A stretch of DNA of 64,000 bases from Plutella xylostella (GCF_932276165.1 NC_064005.1:5394001-5458000), one strand, 5' to 3'; positions 30,601-36,731 are shown, counted from the stretch's first letter. Program-made: numbers and translations. Notes: generated by a model not told the origin, from the sequence alone.

Positions 30601-31284
30601 GCTGCTTAACGCTAAGGTGTAAATAAATAAATAAATAAAGGTGTGTTGTACCTACTACTATGGTAAATTAAAATACCATCAAACTCTCTCCTCTACCGCC
30701 AAACCTCTGACGCATGCTAGTAACGCTTCTTGTTTGAGGACATCGGGCGATTCCCTGATAGTACATACATACGGGGTCATGGGGGCGCGTGCGTTTGACA
30801 ACCTGTATTGAAGTATTTCCTAATAACTATGCTGTATGCATGCATGCAATCCGGTACGGTTAAATTTGAATAACCATTGAAGCTGGATACGTTTCCTTTC
30901 AATTCAATACATATGTTGCATTCGTATTTCATGTTTAAAAATATTTTTGAATTCTTGGCAATTTTCAAGCTTAAATAAAATACCTAACTGTGCCTAACTA
31001 AATTCATTGTCAGTAAATGTCATGTTTACGATACTTTTTTCATAATATGTGTGTCTTTATAGGAACAGTAGTAATAAGCAAGTTAAATGGAACAACATTT
31101 TCAGCAGTGACATTGTTTAAAATAAGATTCCTTTTTCAAAAACCGAATGTTTTCTTTTTTTCAGCTTTTATCCCCCCCTCGACCGGCAGCCAGTAAGCAG
31201 CCGATAGTGACAGGTACCTCCACGCTGGGCAGGCGGGGACACCTCATAGCCGAAGATATACCTGGACCAGAGAGTTGTGTATAG
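6490..31284 (+). CDS. Sidestep-family Ig/FN3 transmembrane receptor, 3' part (12 exons)
   Basis: Spliced coding region assembled by eye: 6490-6696, 13013-13158, 13630-13780, 14970-15100, 15791-15950, 24964-25125, 25540-25674, 26281-26490, 28298-28447, 28537-28779, 29687-29829, 31165-31284. All junctions are AG/GT and the phases fit throughout, giving about 651 residues plus a stop. Ig-boundary introns are phase 1; introns inside Ig domains are phase 0. Order: C-terminal half of an Ig domain (VTW...FKC), three Ig domains (LRC/VISW...VKC; FEC/ISWY...YAC; VRC/FLW...LSC), an FN3-like region, a hydrophobic helix (AAFWAIMLSAVTIICTS...) followed by basic RRRR, and a roughly 150-residue tail ending ESCV. 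The junction motif NPHDIKEGD and the domain order match insect Side proteins, which are cell-surface ligands/receptors for Beat proteins in motor-axon guidance. The 5' exons (signal peptide, first Ig) are outside the window. Which Side paralogue this is cannot be decided. The exons are clearly more GC-rich than the introns. Confidence 0.9.
6697..7544. other. Intronic sequence, no gene seen
   Basis: First part of the 6.3-kb intron after exon A, AT-rich; no ORF or repeat structure recognised. The next feature is a retrotransposon with its target-site duplication CTAT at 7545-7548. Confidence 0.4.
7549..7759 (-). repeat. LTR (3' LTR of the Gypsy element)
   Basis: 211 bp. In element sense it runs from TGAAGTAGC to TTTATTAGA, so it begins with the usual TG but ends in GA rather than CA. 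No difference from the copy at 12156-12366. Confidence 0.93.
7760..7769 (-). promoter_or_regulatory. Polypurine tract of the Gypsy element
   Basis: On the minus strand AAGGGGGAGA sits directly before the 3' LTR, the place and composition expected for the plus-strand DNA synthesis primer. Confidence 0.8.
7982..11641 (-). CDS. Gypsy Pol polyprotein (protease, RT, RNase H, integrase)
   Basis: 1,219 codons, uninterrupted. Retropepsin motif VDSGAS (D34); RT with EWSSPVLLVPKKT, CPMGLKTSPSVF and YLDD near residue 440; RNase H with TDACKQGLGAIL and ending FVPGRQNAAADALSR; a long tether; integrase zinc-binding region near residues 880-925 (GHAGVNRML, CSSCQ); catalytic core with SLDLMGP, TDLGSEF and an E in GALENSHKN; and a GPF-type C-terminal segment (YIGPFKVIKVI). 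The domain order RT-RNase H-integrase is that of Ty3/Gypsy. The frame's first possible start is GTG at 11641; an upstream tag lies at 11651-11653, so entry by ribosomal frameshift from Gag is plausible. Confidence 0.95.
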   Translation of the reverse strand: MTKQNKTHSILSFNNLFEIRCGLNSDDELKLLVDSGASLCVLKYEWLLNNQHLLNLIQQDKIIIKGISGNLESVGYIYLDIIINQVAFNQKFYIFKNISCTSDGILGQNFFTQYNAVLNYKNNTLSLENQNKTIIVQVNEKSITIPPRCEVIKHIPTTLNNDCVILAKEIKKGVYTAGVISTPKNGHIPIRILNTTDSTIKIGISDFEVFCLSDYNVCKFDEDIITSDRVRKLLTLLNLRSYLNKEEQRSIESVCAKYADVFHMPGDTLSTTNLIEHSIKLKDNTSPVYVKPYRLPNALKGEIQKQVDEMLKHDIIEETTSEWSSPVLLVPKKTDRSGEKKWRLVVDYRQLNNKIIDDKFPLPNITEILDSLSNNIYFSKLDLSQSYYQLSLEEQSRKYTAFTTDKQYQMKRCPMGLKTSPSVFSRLITIAMSGLNYKACLIYLDDFIVVGNCLETHIKNLISILERFRKVNLKLNPLKCEFLRKEIVYLGHKITSEGIYPDPSKIESLNNYPTPQNADEVKRFVAFANYYRRFISKFAEIAYPLNALCKKDAVFLWTDECERAFQKLKQALISPKVLDYPDFSDNNTFTLQTDACKQGLGAILSNSNGKVVAYASRNLKPAETRYPVIELELLAIVWSVRHFRPYLYGKKFNIRTDHRPLIYLFNMTDPSSRLTKFRLFLEEYDFEISFVPGRQNAAADALSRIPLNSSHLKELHEHVVSVMTRAQTRRLRRGSTTTVVESPAEIRPDQPKVVDILKRPADSTELIIYSNNSKLGQIEKLNKISSKNGNCIFVPEKLAIFVTSRSLSTVSVLARELQSFCKQLNINELVIIKSKQYEDLINILLKEMSQLNDIPRLLILKEVTRITDKDIKTMILNDFHLLPTSGHAGVNRMLNNIKKYYFWPGMTNDVEKFVKKCSSCQIQKHSNKHTKEPMIITSTASTAFERISLDLMGPLNIDNNNFKYILTIQCDLSKYVEAFPLETKDAVSVARSFVNNFILKYGIVKEVITDLGSEFMSSVFKEVCNLLNISKLHSTAYHHETLGALENSHKNLGAYLRIQCDNNNTDWSSWLPFWCFSYNTSVHTETKYTPFELVFGKVCNLPSNLKNTVVEPLYNPDSYPLELKYRLEKAQCDARNNLLHSKEIRKLYFDKKSNPVNYKSGDLVLIKNQVGDKLDRIYIGPFKVIKVIEPNVVILRDNKEYVIHKTILNYILCNMNSLL
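11651..11800 (-). pseudogene. Gag C-terminal remnant overlapping Pol
   Basis: A minus-strand frame offset from Pol runs from about 11796 into the Pol start, reading RGVQGIARPTGNR, then RGQAQGARGDHSRF and HNDSDDVPNSEEVEFFRDQTE before its stop. The basic RG-rich stretch and acidic end resemble a Gag nucleocapsid tail. The overlap includes a run of six U (RNA sense) where a -1 shift would move Gag into Pol. No capsid coding remains upstream. Boundaries are approximate. Confidence 0.5.
11816..12082 (-). CDS. Small N-myristoylation-signal membrane protein of the Gypsy element
   Basis: 88 residues from ATG at 12082. Starts MGKTQSKEE, which fits the N-myristoylation consensus M-G-x-x-x-S/T. A hydrophobic segment IEILIGVAVFLLMVALIYHI (about residues 34-53) is followed by a basic stretch (KKCNKHFVRTIQRELNR), so a single-pass membrane protein with a lipidated N-terminus is predicted. 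It is the first ORF after the 5' LTR, where Gag would normally start. It has no capsid fold or zinc knuckle. It may be an accessory protein of this lineage. Function unknown. Confidence 0.7.
   Translation of the reverse strand: MGKTQSKEEVIIAQNANGAASASTIQHHTQKLEIIEILIGVAVFLLMVALIYHIIKKCNKHFVRTIQRELNRNNIATMSRTELTTSAV
12133..12155 (-). promoter_or_regulatory. Primer-binding site of the Gypsy element
   Basis: Immediately downstream of the 5' LTR on the minus strand: TGGCGACCTTACCTATCG. It starts with the TGG expected to pair with a tRNA CCA end. The tRNA is not identified. Confidence 0.7.
12156..12366 (-). repeat. LTR (5' LTR of the Gypsy element)
   Basis: 211-bp copy with no difference seen from 7549-7759. 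It should hold the promoter of the minus-strand element. Followed on the plus strand by the CTAT target duplication. Confidence 0.93.
12371..12784. other. Intronic sequence, no gene seen
   Basis: AT-rich intron between the retrotransposon and the duplicated exon B fragment; no feature recognised. Confidence 0.4.
12785..12832 (+). pseudogene. Decayed partial copy of exon B start
   Basis: ccccagtgggcccctctcca and ctggtgtctcggctgcatca match, with a few changes, the acceptor and first codons of exon B at 13008-13053 (ccccagtggcccccctctcc, ctggtgtcgcggccgcagca). The match stops after cagtt, so only about 48 bp including the splice acceptor were duplicated, roughly 220 bp upstream of the real exon. 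Confidence 0.75.
13013..13158 (+). CDS. Side-family exon B: first half of an Ig domain
   Basis: Acceptor ccccccccag, donor gtgagt at 13159. Reads L-APLSVSLVSRPQQF, then the first Ig cysteine (LRCVADGSRPP) and tryptophan (VISWFKD). Ends in phase 0 after KEK, so the Ig domain continues in exon C. A decayed partial copy of its start lies at about 12785-12832. Confidence 0.9.
13159..13629. other. Intron within an Ig domain
   Basis: Phase-0 intron between exons B and C. It holds an imperfect inverted repeat at about 13334-13412 (cagtacctatcctc... / ...gaggatactgtc). Nothing else seen. Confidence 0.4.
13630..13780 (+). CDS. Side-family exon C: second half of an Ig domain
   Basis: Acceptor cttacgcag, donor gtgagt at 13781. 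Phase 0 start (VSDRSNETWSISSL), second Ig cysteine in VVKCVATNPRL, ends LTLNVV plus one base (phase 1). Its 3' part from 13692, together with its donor, is the founder of the 138-bp array that follows directly. Confidence 0.9.
13692..14470 (+). repeat. Tandem array, 138-bp unit, of exon C 3' end plus splice donor
   Basis: The segment ggaccacgaggcggtggtga starts at 13692 (real exon), 13830, 13968, 14106, 14244 and 14382, an exact 138-bp period. Each unit holds the last roughly 89 coding bases of exon C, the donor gtgagtagctt, and about 38 bp of intron. Copies 2-6 look identical to each other and differ from the real exon at two nearby sites (accaacctgcgcctg versus accaacccgcgtctg). In the last copy the donor is lost (gtcgtgtgtcac). 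No copy has an exon C-like acceptor. Because 138 is a multiple of 3, an open frame spans the array on the minus strand; it is a shadow. Confidence 0.95.
14471..14969. other. Intronic sequence, no gene seen
   Basis: AT-rich remainder of the intron between exons C and D. Confidence 0.4.
14970..15100 (+). CDS. Side-family exon D: first half of an Ig domain
   Basis: Acceptor ttgttccag, donor gtgagt at 15101. The joined codon is tac (Y), then APIVTLTLGS, NPHDIKEGDDVYFEC (first Ig cysteine) and ISWYHN, ending in phase 0. The NPHDIKEGD stretch is one of the most recognisable Side-family signatures. Confidence 0.92.
15143..15403 (+). repeat. MITE of the 'gagcaatgaaaaag' family, copy 1
   Basis: Starts tacactcacgagcaatgaaa and ends ctttttcattgcttgtattg, an inverted pair of the same motif. 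Lies in the intron between exons D and E. Related copies: 16891-16970, 48831-48906, 58741-58892 and 63842 to the window end. Confidence 0.7.
15791..15950 (+). CDS. Side-family exon E: second half of an Ig domain
   Basis: Acceptor cccgacag, donor gtgagt at 15951. Reads DKHVTQNMTSG through RGEAGGYACKAANARGE (second Ig cysteine, classic D/E-x-G-x-Y-x-C turn) to VRLRVQ, ending in phase 1. NMT is a possible N-glycosylation site. Confidence 0.92.
15951..18684. other. First part of the 9-kb intron after exon E
   Basis: Contains one short MITE copy (16891-16970). No coding exon found. Several short open frames (16325-16600, 16859-17134) show no motif. Confidence 0.4.
16891..16970 (+). repeat. MITE of the 'gagcaatgaaaaag' family, copy 2 (short)
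   Basis: 80 bp: taacgagcaatgaaaaagct at one end and tttttcattgcccgcgagtg at the other, nearly the minimal inverted-repeat form of the family. Confidence 0.7.
18685..19357 (-). repeat. Foldback repeat 'accgacttc' family, copy B (inverted)
   Basis: Hairpin at 18685-18859 followed by the module in inverse orientation (ends gaacctcctcctttttatgaagtcggt). The arms are shorter than in copies A and C and carry private changes present in both arms (aataatagcag). Confidence 0.85.
19400..19605 (-). pseudogene. RTE-like LINE C-terminal remnant
   Basis: The minus strand reads KRGRPKQTSRR, a frame break, then NEAKKIGKSWSEIKRVAQNR and WRW. This resembles the end of RTE-type LINE polyproteins (GRPKxTW...W...AxDRxxWR). 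Only a short stretch remains, with breaks. Confidence 0.5.
19640..20446 (+). pseudogene. LINE reverse transcriptase fragment (upstream of insertion)
   Basis: Reads LEAIGIRGTQLDLLTDYLTD, HGVPQGSILGPTLFLVYIND, VSYADDTAMLF (catalytic DD), IKYLGIIIDSNLSFKQQI and ILSWGGAPKTTLKSLEVAQR. The endonuclease and the first RT motifs are absent (5' truncation). Clearly a different LINE family from the one at 2158-5019. Confidence 0.9.
20447..21048. mobile_element. PIF/Harbinger-like nonautonomous element with MADF fragment
   Basis: 38-bp perfect terminal inverted repeats (20448-20485 and 21011-21048: ggcagcgttcccactacgcc...). The flanks are TAA on the left and TAT on the right, or TA/TA, consistent with a TA or TWA target. 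Inserted in the LINE RT frame. GC-rich ends with further CCGGCA repeats. It carries a MADF-domain frame on the minus strand, the kind of accessory protein encoded by PIF/Harbinger elements, but no DDE transposase. Confidence 0.8.
20549..20740 (-). pseudogene. MADF (Myb/SANT-like) domain fragment
   Basis: From ATG at 20740: MDIQAETLITLVQERPVLWD, then KTEDVYKDKNLKLAAWREVC and FDELDEKERKQRR. The pattern LI..V..RP.LWD....YK....K..AW.E.. is the MADF helix-turn-helix DNA-binding domain. About 60 residues remain, ending soon after the domain. Confidence 0.75.
21049..21286 (+). pseudogene. LINE ORF C-terminus (downstream of insertion)
   Basis: Continues the RT frame: ILTKQHSSLIFDETILANRR, CLTSFAQRFFGFLGPYIYNK, VITWLQSLNY and stop. 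This is the usual end of such LINE proteins (LGPxIYNxLNK...). Separated from its upstream part only by the nested element. Confidence 0.8.
21678..24774. other. Intron continuation, no gene seen
   Basis: AT-rich. A lepidopteran-type interspersed repeat lies at about 24380-24610 (catcatcagcccacaatcgt ... cctcatccagcc). Short frames at 22867-23064 and 23518-23700 lack motifs. A 100-bp segment at about 24610-24715 (agcgcctctagcgg) recurs inverted near 48000-48140. Confidence 0.45.
24785..24901. repeat. Short inverted-repeat element (MITE)
   Basis: tatgggccgcatttaagacg ... ttgcatcgcgctcactcaca ... gagcgagcgcaatggagaac ... cacgtcttaatagcgcgccg. A related sequence is at about 58240-58325 (gttttgcgtctcgctcactc). 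Lies just upstream of exon F. Confidence 0.55.
24964..25125 (+). CDS. Side-family exon F: first half of an Ig domain
   Basis: Acceptor atccacag, donor gtaaca at 25126. Joined codon tac (Y), then APVCAG, LRVRCSVLADPADV (first Ig cysteine), FLWQFNNSGESFDV, ending in phase 1. It is separated from exon E by a 9-kb intron full of transposons. Confidence 0.9.
25172..25349. repeat. GC-rich inverted-repeat element (MITE)
   Basis: Left end ttgcggttaaaagacgcgtg; right end cacgcgccgtttaaccgcac. The ends are inverse copies with mismatches. It sits in the intron between exons F and G. Confidence 0.6.
25540..25674 (+). CDS. Side-family exon G: second half of an Ig domain
   Basis: Acceptor atcaacag, donor gtatgt at 25675. 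Reads G-TVNGSVSELRYTPASERDYGALSCRGTNAVG to VFQIVPA, with the D-Y-G-x-L-x-C turn and second Ig cysteine; phase 1 at both ends. Its 3' half and donor are repeated twice downstream (25731-25925). Confidence 0.9.
25610..25925 (+). repeat. Tandem partial copies of exon G 3' end (about 120-bp unit)
   Basis: The real exon end (agctgccgcgggaccaacgc ... gttccagccggtatgt, to 25680) is followed by two more copies at about 25731-25804 and 25852-25925. The intervening intron segments also match (accttgtgcgtatgttgata, accttgtgtgtatgtagata; both ending gtggtgtc). The second copy keeps a GT donor (gccggtatgg); the third has lost it (gccgatatgg). Each is preceded by tcag. Confidence 0.9.
26281..26490 (+). CDS. 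Side-family exon H: first part of the FN3-like domain
   Basis: Acceptor ccaccacag, donor gtgaga at 26491. Joined codon gct (A), then RPSPPRNCTVSAGND, DTLVVRCVVGYDGG and VKFNVTANET, ending in phase 1. PSPPRNC is a typical FN3 start. N-glycosylation sequons NCT, NVT and NET are visible. Confidence 0.9.
26564..28117 (+). repeat. Foldback repeat 'accgacttc' family, copy C
   Basis: Same module as copy A, interrupted by a nested element at 26909-27710. Hairpin: left arm 27856-27960, loop about 27961-28012, right arm 28013-28117. The loop is inverted relative to copies A and B. Private changes (aactctactcgtatg) occur in both arms. Lies in the intron between exons H and I. Confidence 0.88.
26909..27710. 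mobile_element. Nested TA-target DNA element (mariner-like MITE)
   Basis: 802 bp with terminal inverted repeats cagggtggcccaaagagtga and its inverse ...tcactctttgggccaccctg, extending through ccaaaggaaaatgttt (about 39 bp). Comparison with the uninterrupted copies A and B (acggtatatagcaac) shows that exactly TA was duplicated. No transposase frame. Ends and target fit the Tc1/mariner superfamily. Confidence 0.85.
28298..28447 (+). CDS. Side-family exon I: end of the FN3-like domain
   Basis: Acceptor tttcgtag, donor gtaggc at 28448. Joined codon gat (D), then GVAQFLVPAMALWSSGSTLRL, VHSTNDKGSSDKITLHALA and PEPRT; phase 1 at both ends. Together with exon H it closes the extracellular part just before the membrane helix. 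Confidence 0.88.
28537..28779 (+). CDS. Side-family exon J: transmembrane helix and start of the tail
   Basis: Acceptor ctcctaaag after a T-run, donor gtaaga at 28780. Encodes DGESGVAGISK, a membrane span of about 23 residues (from AAFWAIMLSAV to GVVLVL), a basic stop-transfer stretch (RRRRARPP), then a proline-rich tail containing DSQYVVAFTLKP. Phase 1 at both ends. Confidence 0.9.
28780..29686. other. Intron between exons J and K
   Basis: AT-rich. Apart from a 78-codon frame without motifs (28959-29195), nothing seen. Confidence 0.4.
29687..29829 (+). CDS. Side-family exon K: cytoplasmic tail
   Basis: Acceptor gtcatccag. Reads DGDPLGASCHEGS through SLALGIEEQRG. Two donors are possible: gtgtac at 29828 (phase 1) and gtacgt at 29830 (phase 0). 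Only the phase-0 donor keeps the last exon open to a sensible stop, so the exon is ended at 29829. Confidence 0.8.
29830..31164. other. Intron between exons K and L
   Basis: Contains a GC-rich element at about 30334-30610 and a short (TAAA)n run near 30618. Nothing else recognised. Confidence 0.4.
30334..30610. repeat. GC-rich inverted-repeat element (MITE)
   Basis: Left end aggcccacattcacgggcgt; right end gcgtcacgtgaatgggctgc, roughly inverse to each other. The interior is rich in CGC runs, unlike the surrounding intron. Boundaries uncertain. Confidence 0.5.
31165..31284 (+). CDS. Side-family terminal coding exon L
   Basis: Acceptor tttttttcag preceded by a long pyrimidine run. Phase 0: LLSPPRPAASKQPIV, then TGTSTLGRRGHLIAEDI, PGPESCV and tag at 31282-31284. 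The last residues S-C-V fit a class I PDZ ligand (S/T-x-V at the free carboxyl end). Poly(A) signals follow at 31405 and 31438. Confidence 0.85.
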   Translation, partial: LLSPPRPAASKQPIVTGTSTLGRRGHLIAEDIPGPESCV

Positions 31285-31404
31285 AACTATAGAAATGTAT
31301 ATTTAATTGAAACCCCTTAGAACGTCTGGTGTTCAGGGATAACTCTGATTTAATCTGTATCTGTGCTTTGTTTGTTTAGTAAAATGAATCCTGCGTATGG
31401 TAAT

Positions 31405-31443
31405 AATAAACCTAAATCAATTGTGTAATTATAATTTAATAAA
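31405..31443 (+). terminator. Poly(A) signals of the Side-family gene
   Basis: Two AATAAA hexamers at 31405-31410 and 31438-31443 lie 120-160 bases after the stop codon, giving a short 3' UTR. This is by position and motif only; the cleavage site is not determined. Confidence 0.6.
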
Positions 31444-31444
31444 G

Positions 31445-32736
31445 ATAGGAGCGTCAGGTGATCTTGCATTATAATTATGTACCTCAGAGGTAGACAATAA
31501 TATAAGTACTTTTACTTTTATGAGATTGCGTAAATGAGCTTTGTCACATAAGTGTAAAAAAAAGATCTCTCAAAAAGTGGACATAACTACCATTACTGTC
31601 TGTGTTTATCACTAATAGAGATAATCATATTTAAATATTTATTATTAAATTAACAGTTTTTAATCAGAGTTATTCCTATTCTGCTCCAAATGGTAGGAAA
31701 TTAGATTTTTTGTAAATATTTTACTGACTGTGACATTGTGATAAATCTTTACTGTAAATATAAAAAGACAAAAGAAGTCCATTTCAAAAGGAAATAAAAG
31801 GAAAAACAGAAGTGTTTCGTGTTCATTATTTGAAATAATTAAAATACCCTGTAAATCCATTAACTATAACAATCATAATTGAAATATTAAGGTTACAAAG
31901 AAAGAAGTATAGGTATGTAAGTAAATATACCATGTTTAAACCTAAAAGCTTTGAAATTCACGAACACGTAATTTTTTTTTTGGGATTCACATTTGTAGTA
32001 GGTCTATGGATTCACTGAACTTTTTATTTGAAAATTGATTACTTACATCATGTCGTCTATAGGACATATTAAACATGTAACATAGATATAATACCCACAT
32101 ATTAGGCGTAATATGTCATCGTAATCACCCCATTAGTAGTTAATGCAGTCACTAAGCTGTAATCATGTGAATGTACTCAAGTGTACTAAGTTCAAAAATA
32201 TCAGTACCTAGAGTTAGTTTTACTATGACATTCGCCACTCAGGTTTTCCCGTGGGGAAACCGGGAAAAAAGGGATTGGATTATCCTGATGTATTGAGCAA
32301 ATTACTGCTAAATTCAAAACTACACTTCACCCAAAAACCATCTGTAAATAAAATATCTTATTTCATAAATGTGGACAAAACATAGACACACCCCCAAATT
32401 CATACAAACGTTTAAAAATTACTTCGTAACACTCTCTCTCTCTCTGTTACTCAAAAAGTTGTAATTCGTATATCACGACATAATTTGTAAACCAATTTTA
32501 AAGTGTCAAAATGCTCTATGAAAACGGGGGAAGGATATCCTCCCTTTAATTCAGACTCTTTAGTCCAGGTATGACAAAGGGGTTCAGTCAATGTTTTGTC
32601 TCATGATCCCTAAAAATTGCCAGAGCTTTAAAACCAAATTTTTAAGAGTCAGGTGCCCGGCTTTCCTGAGCTGAGAGATGTCTCCATTCGGTCACAGTAA
32701 TCCGATTTACCTCCTTATACTTTTATCTGTTCTTAT
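31445..32736. other. Downstream of the Side-family gene, no gene seen
   Basis: AT-rich; a 66-codon minus frame at 31660-31860 has no motif. A short CT run near 32430. Confidence 0.4.
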
Positions 32737-32834
32737 ACAGGGTGTTGCAAAAAGGTATAGGTGTTCTTATACAGATATAACATGCTGCACATGCTGGTTT
32801 CGGCTTAGTATACCCTTTTTGCAACACCTGTATG
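32737..32834. repeat. Short mariner-like MITE, copy 1
   Basis: Starts tacagggtgttgcaaaaagg and ends ctttttgcaacacctgta, with gctgcacatgctggtttcgg inside. The same element is at 58421-58530. Confidence 0.8.
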
Positions 32835-34234
32835 TCTTCCATATACATGATATTGAAAAAAGAGTATAATAGTAGGTATTTTCCCGTATAATATTTTAAA
32901 ATGATACAGTATTATGCGTAAAATTATACAATCAGTACGAGTAACCCGGTAATCCTCATTGAGATTACCGATGTCTCTGCATTGTATAACGTCTAACTGG
33001 AGCTAAACGAAGATTTTGTCGCATTCGTAATCCCCCATTAAGTAAAGCGCAGGTTAAAGCAGACCAATTTCAGCGTAAAATTAAATAAGTACCTACCCAA
33101 CATTGCCAGGCTTTCACGCAAATATGTATTCGGTTAAAAATATTTTAATAGGATTCTAGTTTTTAAGTGAATACTAAAATAAAATAAAGAACTTAAAGGC
33201 AACAGCACTAACTCACTCAAGATCTCCTTTGTAACAAAATAAGTAAATAAATTCATGTGACTAGGAACGTCGATAGATAACTATTATATAATTTAAAAAA
33301 CAGACAGCCAAATTACAACATCCAACTTTTTCAGACAGCGGTACAAAATCAAAGCAAACAAGAATGTAATTTTTCACACCTGGCAACATCCACCGACGTA
33401 AATAATGCAGCGGACCTCAAGAGGGGAATCCCTATGGCGCAATAATGTACTTTTGGCATAATCCGGCCGCGGCGGCCCGGTTAACCAATTAGACGCTGTT
33501 TCCCAATGTTTGCTCACCGGCCAACGCGGGATGAAAATTAATTGCACTTTGTTATGATCCCGAAAATATTCCGCTGAAAACATTGTTTTTTGAACGCTTC
33601 CTGACGTCAAGTTCGGGCGTTTGTTTGTAAATTTATACAATGGACATATTTTGTGTATAATGGGTTGTTACTTTGTTTGCTGCTGTTCCTACCTACTATT
33701 CTGTGTAAGGGTGGGGGGCTAAGGTAGCTACCGTTTTAATGGTTTTTGATGAATGATTTCTTAGAAAAACAACCCTACTAGGTGACGTGGACATTAAAAT
33801 TTAAATTAATTAAGTTTTAATCGTAAAAAGAAAATAAGCGGAAATTAAATTCTGCTAAAGATCTAAAGGATTTCAGGTACAAAGAAAGTAAGCAAAACTC
33901 CTGCAAGCGGAAGACCCTGCTAAGCTAATAAAAAACGCAATTAATGTGAAATAGACTACTAAAAATACAGAGAACGCAGAGTTTTATGTATACCGTTTAA
34001 ATTCGTCCGCGTGTACTAAAAGGCGAGATTAGATTAACTTCCTAATGAGGAGTAAATTCGAGAAATTTCGCTCATCAAGCTACTATACATTTTATACGAA
34101 ACGGGGTATGTTCTGCTCCGCAAACAACTCGCAGAGAGCAAGCTGAGGATTGTAGATGGGACCCGTAGGTGCCAGGAATTACTAGTGACTGGGTGTCAGT
34201 CTTTTTGCTTAACATGGTGACATAATGTTAGATA
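32835..34234. other. Intergenic, no gene seen
   Basis: 33360-33640 is GC-balanced and non-repetitive (aatccggccgcggcggcccg) and may be conserved noncoding DNA. No exon found. Confidence 0.4.
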
Positions 34235-34440
34235 TCCTAATAATATTATAAATGCGAAAGTAACTGTGTCTTTCTGTCTGAAAGTAACTGACTCTTTCAC
34301 GCCAAAAGTACTGAACGGATTTGAATGAAATTTGGTATACATATGGTCTACACCCTGAGATAGAACATAGGCTACTTTTTATGCCGGAATTCCCACGGGA
34401 ATTTTTTTTAAGGCAAAGCGAAGCTCGCGGGAACAGCTAG
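34235..34440 (+). mobile_element. Nonautonomous Helitron-like element, copy 1
   Basis: Begins TCCTAATAATATTATAAATG preceded by A and ends gcgggaacagCTAG followed by T, the A|TC...CTRR|T signature of Helitrons. The interior (ctttcacgcc, tgaatgaaatttggtatacat, ggaattcccacgggaa) matches copies at 36668 and 50908. Such short Helitron-like elements are common in Lepidoptera. Confidence 0.75.
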
Positions 34441-36667
34441 TAGTAAATATTGGGTATATCTTCTGTTTAAATACGCTGGCCTGCAAAATAAAGTCACCTC
34501 AAAATTGCAATAATAAAAAAAACTGTAAAATAATTTAATGTTTAAATAATTTACATTTCACGTTATGCTATTTAATAATAATAAAAATTTGCTATTAAAT
34601 ATTTCATGTACTATGGCAGTAGGTCCACATTTCATTATGAAACATACTGAAACGCTTCTAGAATAATCTTGGAATTCCTGGGCGTATCCTCGTTTGGCTC
34701 ATAATTTTTCATTGGACCCAAGTCTCGCCAATTAACTTCCTCTTTGCCATTAGGCCTGAGAAAATGGCGATGAGAAATGGACAAGTGTGACACGGGCACG
34801 GGACAAGGGACAAAATTCGCAAACGTGAGTTTTCTAGAATATAATATGTTATATACAATTAAATTTATCAGAATATAATACATGATAAAATTATAATTAT
34901 TAATCCCTTTATACTTTATACCAAAAATTTTAAGTAGCTTTTTGGAAATAAATTTATATATTTTTTCTATTTTAATTATTATTAGGTTTATTTTTTTAAA
35001 CAACCCTTTTCTTGTTATTGTAGGAGTCGTTTTGAGAGCGTCACGGCTATCGGCGCCCGCTGCCGAAGAAGCGTGAATTATTGCCGGCACTACACTTTAT
35101 TTTCCTTTTATTGCATGTTTTATGAAATTTCAGCGAAAAATATTTTTTACGATCATTTTCCGCGGCTGCTAACAATTTAAGAAAAATGTCGGCGTAACCT
35201 ACTGGCTATAAAACATTAAACGTAGCTAAGAAGCCTTCGAGGGAGGTGTAAATGAAACATTATTTTAGTACCCTTTGAACAATAAATCTACTCACCTACA
35301 GAGGCCATAAAATTCGGTAGGTTGATTGAGTCAGTATTTTTATTGTTTTGGGCCGTGAATCAATGGAGAATGTTTCTGTAATAAAAACGTTTTATTATTG
35401 TTTTCACGGAAAATTTGTGGCGCGTGAAATGTTTTTCCGGAGTCACTTTCTTGTGTCAATTAATATTGGTTGAGTAATCACTGATTGCGTAGGTTTACTT
35501 GAATCAAGACTTACAACTGTGCCCAAGATTTGAGACCATACTGAAAATTTAAAAAAAACAGCATTCTTTCGATTAAAATATTAATATAATTTATTAAAGT
35601 AATGATATCGTCTTAATTAATTTAGAGTTGATACCAATGTTCAGATAAATATAATAATTATTATGCGGAATATAAATATTATGAAAAATAAGGTACCCCG
35701 TGATATTTAACTTTAAATCCTATATTGATCAGCAATAATAATTCGAGCTTAGAAACATTTATTAATATATCGCACACAAACTTACACTAGCTAGGTATAG
35801 CTACAGGGTACATTTTATGTGAAATGACGATACTGTATTGAATTTCACTATAAACGCTGCATTCTATCCACTAGTTAATATTAGCAAAATAGTTTCGGAA
35901 TGGTGTCAATGCAATTTTCGCTTCATTAGACTCCATACGGAATCAAAATATCGCTGTATCGTACCGTACATACACTTTGATGGAATGGATGGAAATAGTA
36001 AGTACATTTAGATTCGATTGCAGATCAGTAATTGTATTTTAAAATAATACGTTCGTTTTTCACGCACACGCCAGGTCATGTAACTGGTCTTAGGTATGTA
36101 GTGTTTGTTAACAAACGATAAATTTAAATTTCCGTAGCTATTTCACCATTACGCACAATTTAGTTGAGTGGATTAATAAGTATACAAATCAAGTTCATTC
36201 TAATTATGATAGATTATCTAGTCGTTTACAACAATTACAACTTGAACATCTATTTATTGTAAACAATATGCAGGATAAGGGGAAAATTATATAATTAAGG
36301 CGCTTTATGCACGTAACATAAATCTAATGTTGTCGCTAGCGCAGTAATGTGTATTAGGTTTCCAACTCATAGATTTGATGCAGATGCACATAAAAAATAT
36401 TATATAGAACGGTACAACCATAAAAAAAATACATAAAAGTTAAAATATATCAAGTTCTTAATCGAAATTGACTGTTACAAAATAAAAGATCACAAGTGGC
36501 TTTACCTAGAATAATAAATTGAGCTAGATTCAGGCGTGACAGAAATATGAAGTATCCAGTGCTTTTGGGTCTGTATAAAAGGCTTTATAAAATTGTAAAC
36601 TGGACTACAATTTTGTTCGGAACATTTTGTTAAAACCTACAAAAAAAGTAGTACTGTCATAGCAGTA
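34441..36667. other. Intergenic, possible minus-strand exons only
   Basis: Apart from a weak coding-like segment (34635-34755, minus), this is AT-rich with no recognised repeat. Confidence 0.35.
34635..34755 (-). CDS. Possible terminal exon of an unknown protein (weak)
   Basis: After an acceptor-like cattttctcag on the minus strand, a frame reads PNGKEEVNWRDLGPMKNYEP, then NEDTPRNSKIILEAFQYVS and stop. The composition is protein-like, but it is only about 38 codons, which could occur by chance. A candidate partner upstream on the same strand (35014-35090: PAIIHASSAAGADSRDALKT) is also unsupported. Confidence 0.2.
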
Positions 36668-36700
36668 TCCTTACTAATATTATAAATGCGAAAGTAACTG

Positions 36701-36731
<31 letters not shown>

